Of a DNA stretch of 64,000 bases, positions 1 to 10,395 are shown one piece after another. The stretch's first letter is position 1, and each line of letters starts with the position of its first letter. Under the pieces are notes generated by a model. It saw only the letters and a program-made list of their open reading frames with translations. It did not search any database and was not told where the DNA came from. This stretch comes from Sediminicoccus sp. KRV36 (GTDB lineage: Bacteria > Pseudomonadota > Alphaproteobacteria > Acetobacterales > Acetobacteraceae). Location: assembly GCF_023243115.1 (NCBI RefSeq), contig NZ_CP085081.1, forward strand, positions 1,178,001 through 1,242,000, read 5' to 3'. The position numbers were made by a program, and so were the translations under genes.

Positions 1-1
1 T

Positions 2-1207
2 GCGGCCGCGGCCGAACTGGCGCGCGCGCCGGCCGCCGCGAAGGACGCGGCACTGCGCCACGCCGCGGCCGCGATCCGCGCCGCGCAGCACGGCATCCAG
101 GCCGCCAATGCGGCTGATCTTGCGGCGGCCCCGGGCCTTTCCCCCGCCTTTCGCGACCGGCTGACCCTCACGCCCGGCCGCATCGAAGCCATGGCGCTGG
201 GGCTGGAGGAGGTGGCCGCCCTGCCGGACCCCGTCGGCCGCGTGCTCACCGAATGGACGCGGCCCAATGGGTTGCGCTTCCAGCGCGTCGCGCAGCCGCT
301 CGGCGTCATCGGCATGATCTTCGAGAGCCGGCCCAATGTGACGGCCGATGCGGGGGCGCTTTGCCTCAAGGCTGGTTCCGCCGTGTTGTTGCGCGGCGGC
401 AGCGAAAGCACCCATTCCGCCCGCGCCATCGCGGCCTGCCTGCGCAGCGGCCTGCTTGCCGCCGGCCTGCCCGAGGCCTCGATCCAGCTTGCCCCCACCC
501 AGGACCGCGCTTTTGTCGGCGCCATGCTGCGCGCCTCCGGGCTGATTGACCTGATCATCCCGCGCGGCGGCAAGGGCCTGGTCACGCGCGTGATGGAGGA
601 GGCGCGGGTGCCCGTCCTCGCCCATGCCGAGGGGCTCTGCCACACCTATGTCCATGCGGCGGCGAAGCCCGAGATGGCGCGCGCCATCCTGCTCGACGCC
701 AAGCTGCGCCGCACCGGCGTCTGCGGCTCCACTGAGACCCTGCTGATTGACGCGGAGGTGGCGCCTGGCCTGCTGCCGCTTCTGGTCGGTGACCTCGCCG
801 CCCGCGGCTGCCGCTTCCATGCCGATGCCCGCGCGCGGGCGATCTGCCCCGAGCTGGATGCGGCGACCGAGGCGGATTTCGCCACGGAATGGCTGGATGC
901 CGTGCTGAACATCGCCGTCGTGGATGGGGTGCAGGGCGCTTTGGCCCATATCCGCCGCTTCGGCAGCGAGCACACCGAGGCGATCATCACCGAGGATGCG
1001 GCCGCGGCCGAGGTTTTCCTGGCCGGAATCGATTCGGCGGTGGGGCTCTGGAACGCCTCGACGCAATTCTGCGACGGTGGGGAATTCGGCTTTGGCGCGG
1101 AAATCGGCATCGCGACAGGCCGGCTGCATGCGCGTGGCCCGGTTGGGCTGGAGCAGCTTTGCACCTTTCGCTACCGCGTGACCGGGACGGGGCAGGTGCG
1201 CGGTTAG
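2..1207 (+). CDS. proA: Gamma-glutamyl phosphate reductase, 5' partial
   Basis: This enzyme carries out the NADPH-dependent reduction of gamma-glutamyl phosphate to glutamate semialdehyde, the second step of proline synthesis in the cytoplasm. The frame is open to the left edge, so the true start lies outside the window; about 401 residues are visible, which suggests only a short N-terminal piece is missing. An aldehyde-dehydrogenase-like fold is indicated by the GSAVLLRGGSES segment, by the catalytic cysteine in TGVCGSTETLL and by the C-terminal block FGFGAEIGIATGRLHARGP, which is the ProA family signature. The stop is followed within 14 bases by copy 1 of the palindromic element described separately. 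The identity is firm; the true start cannot be seen. Confidence 0.95.
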   Translation, partial: AAAAELARAPAAAKDAALRHAAAAIRAAQHGIQAANAADLAAAPGLSPAFRDRLTLTPGRIEAMALGLEEVAALPDPVGRVLTEWTRPNGLRFQRVAQPLGVIGMIFESRPNVTADAGALCLKAGSAVLLRGGSESTHSARAIAACLRSGLLAAGLPEASIQLAPTQDRAFVGAMLRASGLIDLIIPRGGKGLVTRVMEEARVPVLAHAEGLCHTYVHAAAKPEMARAILLDAKLRRTGVCGSTETLLIDAEVAPGLLPLLVGDLAARGCRFHADARARAICPELDAATEADFATEWLDAVLNIAVVDGVQGALAHIRRFGSEHTEAIITEDAAAAEVFLAGIDSAVGLWNASTQFCDGGEFGFGAEIGIATGRLHARGPVGLEQLCTFRYRVTGTGQVRG

Positions 1208-1220
1208 CTGCGCAGGTTCA

Positions 1221-1378
1221 GCAGCAAGGGCTTTGCCCTCCAGCCCTGCCTCCGCTTTGCGCCCAACCCTACCAGGAAGCCGGATTTCCTGGATTTTCGA
1301 TGGTACAAGTCCCCGAATGAAGGTGCAGGAAACGAGTTTCCTGCCGGGGAGCTCGAGGGGCTGGCCTCTCGACCCCCG
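1221..1378 (+). repeat. Modular palindromic 3' element, copy 1 (A-B-C-D)
   Basis: This fills most of the 288-base gap after proA. Four modules are readable in order. A is a small AGGGC/GCCCT hairpin at 1227-1239. B is CCAGGAA/TTCCTGG at 1272-1292. C is a perfect 8-bp stem CAGGAAAC/GTTTCCTG with a 2-base loop at 1326-1343. D is the imperfect palindrome CGAGGGGCTGGCCTCTCG at 1354-1371. The same order and spacer sequences recur as the reverse complement at 21600-21740 and 29346-29495, and modules A-B recur at 61988-62038. No reading frame is conserved between copies, so this is noncoding. A terminator or 3' UTR role is inferred from position only. Confidence 0.8.
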
Positions 1379-1495
1379 CGCCGCCTTTCCGCTACCTGTC
1401 GGGGCAGCGGTGGCGGGGCACCGTGGCCGCCAATCTCTGATCTTCCTTCCCTGGCCGAAAGCGTTACTCTCTCCCGTAAATCCAGGGAGAGAACC

Positions 1496-2365
1496 ATGAT
1501 GCGCCACCTGCTCCTCGCCGCCGCGGCCGGGCTTGCCATCGCCGGCCCCGCGCTGTTCACCCCCGCCGCCGCCGCCTGCCCGAGCGATGAAGCCGTCGAG
1601 GCGCTGTCGCGCGCATTGCTCAGCAATACGCCGGCGCCGCCGCTGGCCGGCATGACCAGCCTGGCCGATGGCCAATGCGCGCAGGACAAGCTTGTGGCCA
1701 TCATGGTGCGCCAATGGGGCCGGCCGGTGGGCTACAAGGTCGGGCTGACCAATGCCGCCGCGCAGACGCGCTTCGGCGTGCCGCATCCCGTCACCGGCAC
1801 GATCTACGAGAACACGGTGCGCCTGCGCTCCGGCGCGGAAGTCCCGGCGCGCTTCGGTTCCGTGCCGACGGTCGAGGCCGATCTCATGGTCCGGGTGCGG
1901 GACGAGGCGATCAACCAGGCGCGGACGCATTTGGACGTGCTGCGCCATATTGACCTGGTGATCCCCTTCATCGAGATGCCGGACCTGGTGCTGGCCTCCG
2001 GCATGGACGGGCCGAACCTGCTGGGCATCAATGTCGGCGCGCGGCTGGGCGTGCTGGGCGAGGGGATCCCCGTCCAGGTCAGCGAGGAGTTCGCGGCCCG
2101 CCTGGCCAGCATGACCGTCACGCTGGCGAGCGATCAGCGCGAATTGGCCCGCGCGCCGGGTTCGGCGCTGCTGGGGCATCCGCTGAACGTCATCCCCTGG
2201 CTCGCGCAGGATCTCGCCTCGCGGGGGGAGCGGTTGCGCGTGGGGGAGTTGATTTCGCTCGGTGGATTTTCGCCGGCTTTGCCGACCGAGGCCGGGCGCA
2301 GCTACACCGTCACCTATGAGGGGCTGTTGGCCGCACCCGTATCCGTGAGCGTGCGGACGCGTTGA
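1496..2365 (+). CDS. Exported 2-keto-4-pentenoate hydratase-like protein
   Basis: The protein has 289 residues. Residues 1-26 form a clear Sec signal peptide (MMRHLLLAAAAGLAIAGPAL, then an AAA-A-C region). The mature part resembles the MhpD/TesE 2-hydroxypenta-2,4-dienoate hydratase fold: GYKVGLTNAAAQTRFGV followed by TGTIYEN, then TVEADLMVRV and FIEMPDL. The last two contain acidic residues where this family binds its divalent metal. Family members are normally cytosolic enzymes of aromatic meta-cleavage pathways, so export is unusual and the real substrate is unknown. The start at 1496 is preceded by GGGAGA at suitable spacing. The stop overlaps the TTG start of nadD. Catalytic activity is inferred, not shown. 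Confidence 0.7.
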   Translation: MMRHLLLAAAAGLAIAGPALFTPAAAACPSDEAVEALSRALLSNTPAPPLAGMTSLADGQCAQDKLVAIMVRQWGRPVGYKVGLTNAAAQTRFGVPHPVTGTIYENTVRLRSGAEVPARFGSVPTVEADLMVRVRDEAINQARTHLDVLRHIDLVIPFIEMPDLVLASGMDGPNLLGINVGARLGVLGEGIPVQVSEEFAARLASMTVTLASDQRELARAPGSALLGHPLNVIPWLAQDLASRGERLRVGELISLGGFSPALPTEAGRSYTVTYEGLLAAPVSVSVRTR

Positions 2366-3015
2366 ACGGGCAGCCGGGGCGTTTCGGGGATGGGCGGCGC
2401 CAGCGCATCGGCCTGTTGGGCGGCAGTTTCAACCCGGCCCATGCGGGGCACGCGCATGTGGCGCTGGCCGCCCTGCGGGCGCTGCGGCTGGACCAGGTGT
2501 GGCTGATGGTCTCACCCGGCAATCCGCTGAAGCCGGTGCAGGGGATGGCGCCATTCGCGGCGCGGCTGGCCAGTGCGCGGCATGTGGCGCGGGATGCGCG
2601 GATCATGGCGAGTGATATCGAGCAACGCCTGAACTCCCGCTATACGTATCGAACGCTGGATCTGCTGCGCCGGCGCTTCCCCCGCGCGCGCTTCGTGCTC
2701 ATCCTGGGGGCGGATAATCTGACGCAATTGCCCCGCTGGCAGCGCTGGCAGGATATTCTTCGGCACACGCCCCTGGCGGTGCTGCCGCGTCCGGGCTACA
2801 GCCGGGCTGCATTGCGTGGCCGGGCTGCGGCGGTGCTGGCCCATCGGCGCCGACGCGCAGCCGCCCTGCAAGCTTCGCGCTGGACGGCGGGTGCCCCCTG
2901 GTGCTTTGTCCCGGCGGCCGAGCGGGCGATTTCAGCCACGGCCATCCGGGCGGCGTCGGCGAAGGCCCGGGGCCTGCCCCACCAGACTGACGATCCCGTT
3001 GAACTGACGAAGTGA
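2362..3015 (+). CDS. nadD: Nicotinate-nucleotide adenylyltransferase
   Basis: NadD transfers AMP from ATP to nicotinate mononucleotide, giving deamido-NAD in NAD synthesis. The 217-residue protein has the nucleotidyltransferase HxGH signature in GGSFNPAHAGHAHVAL (about residues 20-35), the substrate segment SPGNPLKP, the LGADNLTQLPRWQRW block and the C-terminal ISATAIR motif (ISxTxIR consensus). No ATG lies upstream of the GGSFNP motif in frame. The TTG at 2362, which overlaps the preceding TGA by four bases, is the best start and implies translational coupling. The nadD-rsfS-rlmH order is common in alphaproteobacteria. Confidence 0.93.
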   Translation: MNGQPGRFGDGRRQRIGLLGGSFNPAHAGHAHVALAALRALRLDQVWLMVSPGNPLKPVQGMAPFAARLASARHVARDARIMASDIEQRLNSRYTYRTLDLLRRRFPRARFVLILGADNLTQLPRWQRWQDILRHTPLAVLPRPGYSRAALRGRAAAVLAHRRRRAAALQASRWTAGAPWCFVPAAERAISATAIRAASAKARGLPHQTDDPVELTK

Positions 3016-3027
3016 GAGACCCAGCGC

Positions 3028-3852
3028 ATGGCGCGGACACCTGACGAGACCAAGAAGCCGGCCCGCAAGCCCGCCGCGCCGCGCGCCGGAAAGCCGCGCG
3101 ACAACGAAGCCGCCGCCCCGCGTGGCCGTGCCGTGGCCGCCCCGCGCGCCGAGGCGCCGAGCCGTCCGCGTGTCAGTGCAAAGCCCCGCGCCGCTGAAGC
3201 GCCTGCGCCGCGTGGCCGTGCTGCCGCCGCGCCGCGCGCCGAGGCGCCGAGCCGTCCGCGCGTCAGCGCCAAGCCGCGTGCGGCCGAAGCGCCTGCGCCG
3301 CGCCCGCGCGTGACCAAGGGCTCCCCCAGTTTCGAACGCCCCGCGGCCGCACCGGCCAAGCCCAAGCCTCGCGCCACCACAGCCGTGCTGCGCGCCCAGC
3401 CCAAGGCCAAGCCGACCTCAGCCGCCAAGCCCGCCGCGCCCAAGCGCGCCGCGTCCAAATCCGCCCGCGCCGCCGCCCATGATCCGGGCCGGCTGGACCG
3501 CCTGGTGGAGGCCGCCCGCAAGAGCCTGGATGACGACAAGGCGGAGAACATCGTCATCCTCGATGTGACCAACCGCGCCAGCTATGCGGATCGCCTGATC
3601 ATCGCGACCGGCTTCGTCGGCCGGCAGATCGAGGCGATGGCCGCGCATCTGGACCAGGCCCTCGCCGCCGAGGGCCTCAAACTGCGCCGCAACGCGATCG
3701 AGAGCAGCGAGGATTGGGTCCTGATCAACGCGGGCGATCTCATCATCCATCTTTTCACCCCCGAAGGCCGGCTGAAATTCGACCTGGAAAAGATGTGGGG
3801 CCCCGACAGCCCCCTCGGTGAGGCAGCGCCGGGCGAGCAATCGCCGATCTGA
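3028..3852 (+). CDS. rsfS: Ribosomal silencing factor RsfS with long basic N-terminal tail
   Basis: RsfS binds ribosomal protein uL14 and blocks subunit joining when nutrients are low. The conserved domain occupies only the C-terminal part (about residues 155-262), recognisable by [20 protein letters not shown], the [18 protein letters not shown] segment and the MWGPD end. The first 150 or so residues are a low-complexity Ala/Pro/Arg/Lys tail containing two 30-residue tandem repeats (residues 31-60 and 61-90, repeated in DNA at 3118-3297). RsfS is usually about 110-150 residues, so at 274 this is roughly twice normal length. The tail looks like the disordered basic tails of histone-H1-like or ribosome-binding proteins; its role is unknown. 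It lies 12 bases after nadD. Confidence 0.88.
   Translation: MARTPDETKKPARKPAAPRAGKPRDNEAAAPRGRAVAAPRAEAPSRPRVSAKPRAAEAPAPRGRAAAAPRAEAPSRPRVSAKPRAAEAPAPRPRVTKGSPSFERPAAAPAKPKPRATTAVLRAQPKAKPTSAAKPAAPKRAASKSARAAAHDPGRLDRLVEAARKSLDDDKAENIVILDVTNRASYADRLIIATGFVGRQIEAMAAHLDQALAAEGLKLRRNAIESSEDWVLINAGDLIIHLFTPEGRLKFDLEKMWGPDSPLGEAAPGEQSPI
3118..3297 (+). repeat. Two 90-bp in-frame tandem repeats in rsfS
   Basis: Units 3118-3207 and 3208-3297 encode nearly identical 30-residue blocks that begin PRGRA and end AAEAPA. They differ mainly at synonymous or GC-neutral sites, which suggests a recent duplication inside the tail region that keeps the reading frame. Confidence 0.85.
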
Positions 3853-3883
3853 CGGCGACGCCGATGGTGAAAGCCCCCCGCGT

Positions 3884-4345
3884 GTGAAGGCCCGGCTGGT
3901 CACGATCGGCCGCTTCAAATCCGGCGCCGAGGGTGCCCTCTTCGCCCAGTATAACGCGCGCCTGCGCCCACCGCTCGATCTGACGGAACTCCCGGAAGCG
4001 ACCGGCAGCCCGGCCGAAGCGCGCCGCCGGGAAGCCGCCGCCATCCTGGCCGCACTGCCGCAGAATGCGCTGCTGGTGGCACTGGATCTTGGCGCCACGG
4101 CGCCCAGCAGTGAGGCGTTGGCCCTGCTGACCGCTCGCTGGGAAGAGGCCGCGCGGCCGATCTGCTTTGCGATTGGCGGAGCAGAGGGATTGGACGCCGC
4201 CATCACGCAGCGGGCGGATCATCGTCTCTCGCTGGGGGCGCTGACCTGGCCGCATCTGCTGGTGCGGGCCTTGCTGGCGGAGCAATTGTTCCGCGCGCAA
4301 TGCATTCGGGCGAACCACCCCTATCATCGGGCCTGGCGGCCTTAG
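3884..4345 (+). CDS. rlmH: 23S rRNA pseudouridine-1915 N3-methyltransferase RlmH
   Basis: RlmH is a SPOUT-class methyltransferase that modifies pseudouridine 1915 in helix 69 of 23S rRNA on assembled 70S ribosomes. Starting at the GTG at 3884 gives a 153-residue protein, [14 protein letters not shown]..., matching the usual family length of about 155. The SAM-binding knot is visible as [12 protein letters not shown] and [21 protein letters not shown], and the protein ends in the family motif NHPYHR. The upstream start in the same frame would add 22 unconserved residues, so it was not used. The TAG stop falls inside the left arm of the inverted-repeat element at 4344-4497. Confidence 0.95.
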   Translation: MKARLVTIGRFKSGAEGALFAQYNARLRPPLDLTELPEATGSPAEARRREAAAILAALPQNALLVALDLGATAPSSEALALLTARWEEAARPICFAIGGAEGLDAAITQRADHRLSLGALTWPHLLVRALLAEQLFRAQCIRANHPYHRAWRP

Positions 4346-4497
4346 AGAACCTTTGGGAACGCTGGCGCCAGCGGATGCGCGAGGAATTTTTCGTCCCTGC
4401 AAGTCTGGTGTCACGCCGGAGGCGTGCCTTCGGCACGACGCAGCAGGGGCGGAAAAGACCCGCGCAACCGACCTGCCAGCGTTCCCAAACAGTCTCT
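4344..4497. mobile_element. MITE-like element with long terminal inverted repeats
   Basis: A perfect 15-bp inverted repeat is seen: TTTGGGAACGCTGGC at 4352-4366 and its reverse complement at 4475-4489. It extends outward with a 5-base match (AGAGA at 4344-4348, TCTCT at 4493-4497) across three mismatches. Inner segments (GCGAGGAATTTTTCGTCCCTGC near 4378, and its imperfect complement near 4443-4463) also pair, so the whole 154 bases can fold on itself. No transposase is encoded. It sits between rlmH and an AT-rich, probably transferred gene. A miniature transposable element or a structured RNA both fit; no clear target-site duplication was found. Confidence 0.5.
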
Positions 4498-4514
4498 CGG
4501 GCGGCGCGACCTGT

Positions 4515-5498
4515 TCAGCCGCGGGAGTTCGCCTTGCTTTGGGAGAACCAGAAGCTCGCTCCCCCTTCGGGATGGCGTCCATGCATGAAGTTCTGGAGGA
4601 GCTTCTGATTTTTCAACTTGTGATAATTGCTGCCAAACAGGACTTTTGTTGATTTGTTTCGGATTAAATATGCATAAAGAAGATACTGCTCGCCCCAATA
4701 CACCTGGTGATCCCGCATCATCTGGAGTGGTAGCGTGTCAGGTAGATAAATATCATGAACGTGAACGATAATGTCATGCTGAATGAAGGGCAAAAGAGTT
4801 AGGTATATGTAGAGACAGTCAGAATTATGACGAACCGTATGCGTTGTGTCGATGAATAATATATCGCCATCAGAGAGATTTTTGTTCAGGAAATCCAGCT
4901 GAATATCTTGTGCTTTTGATTTGATCAATTCGATATTTTCTATGCCGTATAGGAAATCTTTCGGGAAAGGTTCAATTGCAATATGGCGACCTGATCCATT
5001 CTTTTTGAGGGCGGCCTGAGCAACAAGTGTGGATGTGCCACATCCAATTTCAATGATATTTTTTGGCTTTAATTTCCTAATCATGCAATAGTAAGACATT
5101 GCGTCGCTATAGCTGAATGGGCCGTGCGTCCACGAGTATTCTGCTGGATCAGACGAATGTTTTGGTGGATCAAATTCATTTGAAAAAATACTGAGTTCAA
5201 TCAAAAAGTTTTTCAAAAAATCTGCGTCTTGGAAAATATAATCAAGGCATATATTTGATTTTTTCGAAAACGCATCTTCAATTTCGGAGATTTTTGGAAT
5301 CTCCGAATAAACATCAGACCGAGTAATCGTCACCCCGGCTTCCTGTAAAAAGCGACGGAGCTTGGATGGCGCGAACACCAATTTTTTGAGTGTCGCGGCC
5401 AGCTCTTGCATCTCTGCATCATCGTAGCAGACGACGTCGTCAGCGACATACTGCCCCCGCGGGATGGACTTCAAGATCTGAAGCGTCTTCGGCAACAT
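4515..5498 (-). CDS. Class I SAM-dependent methyltransferase, AT-rich
   Basis: This 327-residue protein carries the SAM-binding motif I NIIEIGCGTSTLVAQAAL, followed by an acidic strand end (HIAIEPFPKDF) and DGDILFIDTTH, which matches the Methyltransf_24 type of small-molecule or sugar methyltransferase. The substrate cannot be told. The ATG at 5498 was chosen because AGGAG stands 8 bases upstream; longer in-frame extensions have no such site. From about 4600 to 5450 the gene is strikingly AT-rich and uses codons such as AAA, AAT and ATA that are rare in its neighbours, a sign of horizontal transfer. The last 20 or so residues return to high GC. It is oriented against rlmH and away from dnaG. 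Confidence 0.75.
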   Translation of the reverse strand: MLPKTLQILKSIPRGQYVADDVVCYDDAEMQELAATLKKLVFAPSKLRRFLQEAGVTITRSDVYSEIPKISEIEDAFSKKSNICLDYIFQDADFLKNFLIELSIFSNEFDPPKHSSDPAEYSWTHGPFSYSDAMSYYCMIRKLKPKNIIEIGCGTSTLVAQAALKKNGSGRHIAIEPFPKDFLYGIENIELIKSKAQDIQLDFLNKNLSDGDILFIDTTHTVRHNSDCLYIYLTLLPFIQHDIIVHVHDIYLPDTLPLQMMRDHQVYWGEQYLLYAYLIRNKSTKVLFGSNYHKLKNQKLLQNFMHGRHPEGGASFWFSQSKANSRG

Positions 5499-5786
5499 GG
5501 GCGCTGCTCCTGCTGCGCGGGGAGATATCGACATCATTCGGCCAAATGACGCCGTTTGCACCCATAAAGATGCAGCACAAACAAGCCGACGACGACCCCG
5601 GCCGGCAACAGGCCAAGCGGCGCCGGCCGGCCCCAAACTGCCCGGCCGCCGTGTACCCCCGCCTGCAAGCGGGCCCCTTCGGCAAGCGTGGCGCCCGCCG
5701 GAATGCGGCCCACCGTGGCAGGTCCGCCTTGGTTTCCCCATCGAGATTTCAGCGGTCCGCAATAGCGTCTAATCTGCGCCCCGCAG
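5499..5786. other. Divergent intergenic region before dnaG
   Basis: These 288 bases lie between the methyltransferase start (minus) and the dnaG start (plus), so they should contain the promoters of both. The sequence is GC-rich with several GGCCGG tracts. No convincing -35/-10 pair, RNA gene or conserved open frame was identified. Confidence 0.4.
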
Positions 5787-7580
5787 ATGGCGCTTCCTCC
5801 CAACTTTCTCGATGAACTTCGCGCCCGGACCCCGATGCCGGGGCTGGTCGGCCGGCGCGTGCGGCTCTCGAAATCCGGGCGGAACTGGAAGGGCCTCTGC
5901 CCCTTCCACAATGAAAAATCGCCATCCTTCTATGTCTATGATGACAGCTTCCACTGCTTTGGCTGCGGCGCGCATGGCGACGCCTTCGCCTTCATCATGC
6001 GCGCCGAGGGCGGCGGCTTCATGGAGGCCGTCGAGCGCCTGGCCGGCGAAGCCGGGCTCGACATCCCCAAGCCCACGCCCGAAGCCGCCGCCCGCGAACG
6101 CCGCGCGAAGGATCTTTACGGCGTGCTCCAGGCCGCCGAAGCCGCCTATGCCCGCCGCCTGCGCACCCCCGAAGGTGCCGAGGGCCTCGCCTATCTCCAG
6201 CGCCGGGGCCTGACCGAGGAGACGATCAGGCATTTCGGCCTTGGCTGGTCCGGCGCCGGGCGCGGCGCCTTGCTCGCCGAACTCCGCGCCGAGGGCATCG
6301 AGCAGGCCCAGCTCATCGAAGCCGGCCTGATGCAGGAGCGCGAGGGCTTCAACGGAGAGGGGGCCCGCGTGGTGGACCTGTTCTTCAACCGCGTCATGTT
6401 CCCCATCCGTGACCGGCGCGGCCGCACCATCAGCTTTGGCGGCCGCATCCTCGGCGATGGCCAGCCGAAATACGTGAACGGGCCGGAGACGGTGCTGTTT
6501 TCGAAGCGCCGCAACCTCTACGGCCTGGACCTCGCGCGGGAGGGCGTGTTTCGCGGCGCCACCCTCCTGGTGGCCGAGGGCTATATGGACGTGATCGCGC
6601 TGCACCAGGCGGGGTTCACGGGTGCCGTCGCCCCCCTCGGCACGGCCCTGACGGAGGACCAGTTGCAAGCCCTCTGGCAGGTGAGCCCGGAGCCGGTGCT
6701 CTGCCTCGATGGCGATGCCGCCGGCCAGCGTGCCGCGGCCCGCACGGCGGAGCTGGCCATGCCCCTGCTGGCCCCGGAACGCTCGCTGCGCTTCATCACC
6801 CTGCCGGGCGGCGAGGATCCGGATACCCTGATCCGGCAAAAGGGGCCGCGCGGCTTCCAGACGCTGCTGGATGCCGCGCAACCGCTCGCCGAGGCGATCT
6901 TCGGCCTGATCGTGGGGGGAAGGCTGCCCGAGGCCCCGGAGGCGCGGGCCGCCCTGCGCAACCGCCTGGCCGGCATCGCGCAGACCATCCCCGACAAGGC
7001 GCTGGCCAGCGAATTTCGCAGCGCCTTCTTCAATCGCTTCTTCGAGCTCTCGCGCAAGCCGGGCAAGCGGGCAGCGCCGCGGCACCCCCGCCCGGTGGTG
7101 GACCCCGAGGGCATCCAAGCCGAGCGCGCGCGCATCATTCTCGCCATCTGCATCCATCAGCCGGAGATTTTGCGGGATGCGCAGGAGCCGCTGGCCCTGC
7201 TGGATTTGCCCGATGGCCCCGCCCGGCAGGTGAGAGATGCGCTTTTGGCGTGGATCGAAGGTGCCGCGCGCCTTGACTCGGGCGAGTTGATCGCCCACCT
7301 CGCCCTGTGCGGGATCGCTCCAGCCGCTGACTGGGTCCTGCGCGCCTCTGGTTTGCCGATGGAGGCACGCCCTGGCGCGCAACCCAAGGAGGCTCTGGAC
7401 GCTTTCTGGCAGATGTTTGGTTTCCTCCGGGGTGAGGCGGAGCTGGCCGAGGACGCTCGGGCAGCCCAAATGGCGTTTGCGGCGACCAATGATCCGGCCG
7501 CGCAAATCCGCCTGATCCGCCTGACCGAGGCGCTCGACGCGCTGCGGCGTGGCGAGTCGGACGAAGCGGACGCGGTATAG
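5787..7580 (+). CDS. dnaG: DNA primase
   Basis: DnaG lays down RNA primers for replication and is recruited by the DnaB helicase. The protein has 597 residues, a normal length. The N-terminal zinc ribbon is complete (C38, H41, C57, C60 in GLCPFHNEKSPSF and FHCFGCGAHG). The TOPRIM catalytic core is visible as LLVAEGYMDVIAL (E264) and LCLDGDAAGQ (D308, D310). The region from about residue 380 onward is the less conserved helicase-interaction domain. It is followed after 41 bases by rpoD, the classical primase-sigma pairing. The short G/C-run hairpin in that gap (GGGGG at 7584-7588 against CCCCC at 7596-7600) could modulate read-through. Confidence 0.97.
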   Translation: MALPPNFLDELRARTPMPGLVGRRVRLSKSGRNWKGLCPFHNEKSPSFYVYDDSFHCFGCGAHGDAFAFIMRAEGGGFMEAVERLAGEAGLDIPKPTPEAAARERRAKDLYGVLQAAEAAYARRLRTPEGAEGLAYLQRRGLTEETIRHFGLGWSGAGRGALLAELRAEGIEQAQLIEAGLMQEREGFNGEGARVVDLFFNRVMFPIRDRRGRTISFGGRILGDGQPKYVNGPETVLFSKRRNLYGLDLAREGVFRGATLLVAEGYMDVIALHQAGFTGAVAPLGTALTEDQLQALWQVSPEPVLCLDGDAAGQRAAARTAELAMPLLAPERSLRFITLPGGEDPDTLIRQKGPRGFQTLLDAAQPLAEAIFGLIVGGRLPEAPEARAALRNRLAGIAQTIPDKALASEFRSAFFNRFFELSRKPGKRAAPRHPRPVVDPEGIQAERARIILAICIHQPEILRDAQEPLALLDLPDGPARQVRDALLAWIEGAARLDSGELIAHLALCGIAPAADWVLRASGLPMEARPGAQPKEALDAFWQMFGFLRGEAELAEDARAAQMAFAATNDPAAQIRLIRLTEALDALRRGESDEADAV

Positions 7581-7621
7581 TGGGGGGGTATTTCTCCCCC
7601 GGCACGAGAATGGAGTGACGC

Positions 7622-9534
<1,913 letters not shown>

Positions 9535-9538
<4 letters not shown>

Positions 9539-10122
9539 TCCGCCCGAGCTTGATGAAGCTGGTGGAACCCACCACCCGCATCGCGGTGGACGTCACCTTC
9601 CTGCGGATGGACAAGCGCCCGGCTGACCCCGGCGCCCCCCTCCCGGAGGGGCTCGTCGTGGAGCAGCTGTTTCCGCGCTGCGGCGTGCCGCTCTACCGCG
9701 AGCTCTACGCGACGGTCGGGCATGAATATGTCTGGTGGCTGCGCCGCACCCTGAGCGACCGCGACCTTGATGCCCTGCTCTCGGACCGCGCCATCAGCAT
9801 CCATGTGCTGCGCGACGCCGAGGGGATTCTCGGGTTCTATGAACTGGACCGGCGCGGCTGGCCCATCATGAACCTGGCCTATTTCGGGCTGTATCCGCGG
9901 GGCATGGGGGGTGGCATCGGCATGGCCCTGCTGCGGCACGCCATCGCAGCCGCATGGAAAGAAGAGCCGGCGGCGCTGACGGTGAACACCTGCACGGCGG
10001 ATCACCCCCGCGCCTTGCCGAATTACCTGAAGGCAGGCTTCCACAAGCTGCGAACGGTGCGGGAGGAATGGCCCGTTCCGGATCGGCTGGGCTTGCCGAT
10101 TCCGGAACGGCTCAAGATCTGA
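9535..10122 (+). CDS. GNAT-family acetyltransferase
   Basis: This 195-residue protein has a GNAT core: [20 protein letters not shown] (strands 3-4), the acetyl-CoA pyrophosphate loop [16 protein letters not shown], and a C-terminal [13 protein letters not shown] segment typical of the last GNAT strands. The acceptor is not predictable. The ATGA overlap with rpoD implies translational coupling to the sigma factor, although nothing in the sequence links the functions. Confidence 0.75.
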
Positions 10123-10140
10123 CGCGCGGCTTTCGCCCGG

Positions 10141-10293
10141 TCAGAACACGAAATAGGCGAGTGCCGCCGTCACCAGCACGACCAGGGCGAGGGCGCGCAG
10201 CACGACCCAGCCTTCGCCACGGTTTTCGCCCTCTTCCAGCTTGCCTTGGCGGATGATGATCTCGTCGGGATAAGTGTCGGCGTCGTTGGGCAT
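10141..10293 (-). CDS. Small single-span membrane protein
   Basis: This 50-residue protein has an acidic, polar N-terminal half (MPNDADTYPDEIIIRQGK) and one hydrophobic helix at the C terminus (residues 31-50, ending YFVF). This suggests a tail-anchored or N-in single-pass inner-membrane protein. No family is recognised. A longer in-frame start would add Arg-rich residues encoded by non-coding-looking sequence, so the ATG at 10293 was preferred. Confidence 0.55.
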   Translation of the reverse strand: MPNDADTYPDEIIIRQGKLEEGENRGEGWVVLRALALVVLVTAALAYFVF

Positions 10294-10395
10294 GCATTGC
10301 GTCCTGGGGGTTCGGGGGAGGCGAGCGTCACGCGCAAGCCTTGAGATCGTTGTAACCCTCAAGCGCCCCCGGGGTTGCGCCGAAACTCCTCCCCC

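Noticed and set aside
5499..5762. N-terminal extension of the AT-rich methyltransferase to 5762
   Set aside because: The extension is GC-rich, low-complexity and lacks a ribosome-binding site, while AGGAG precedes the ATG at 5498.
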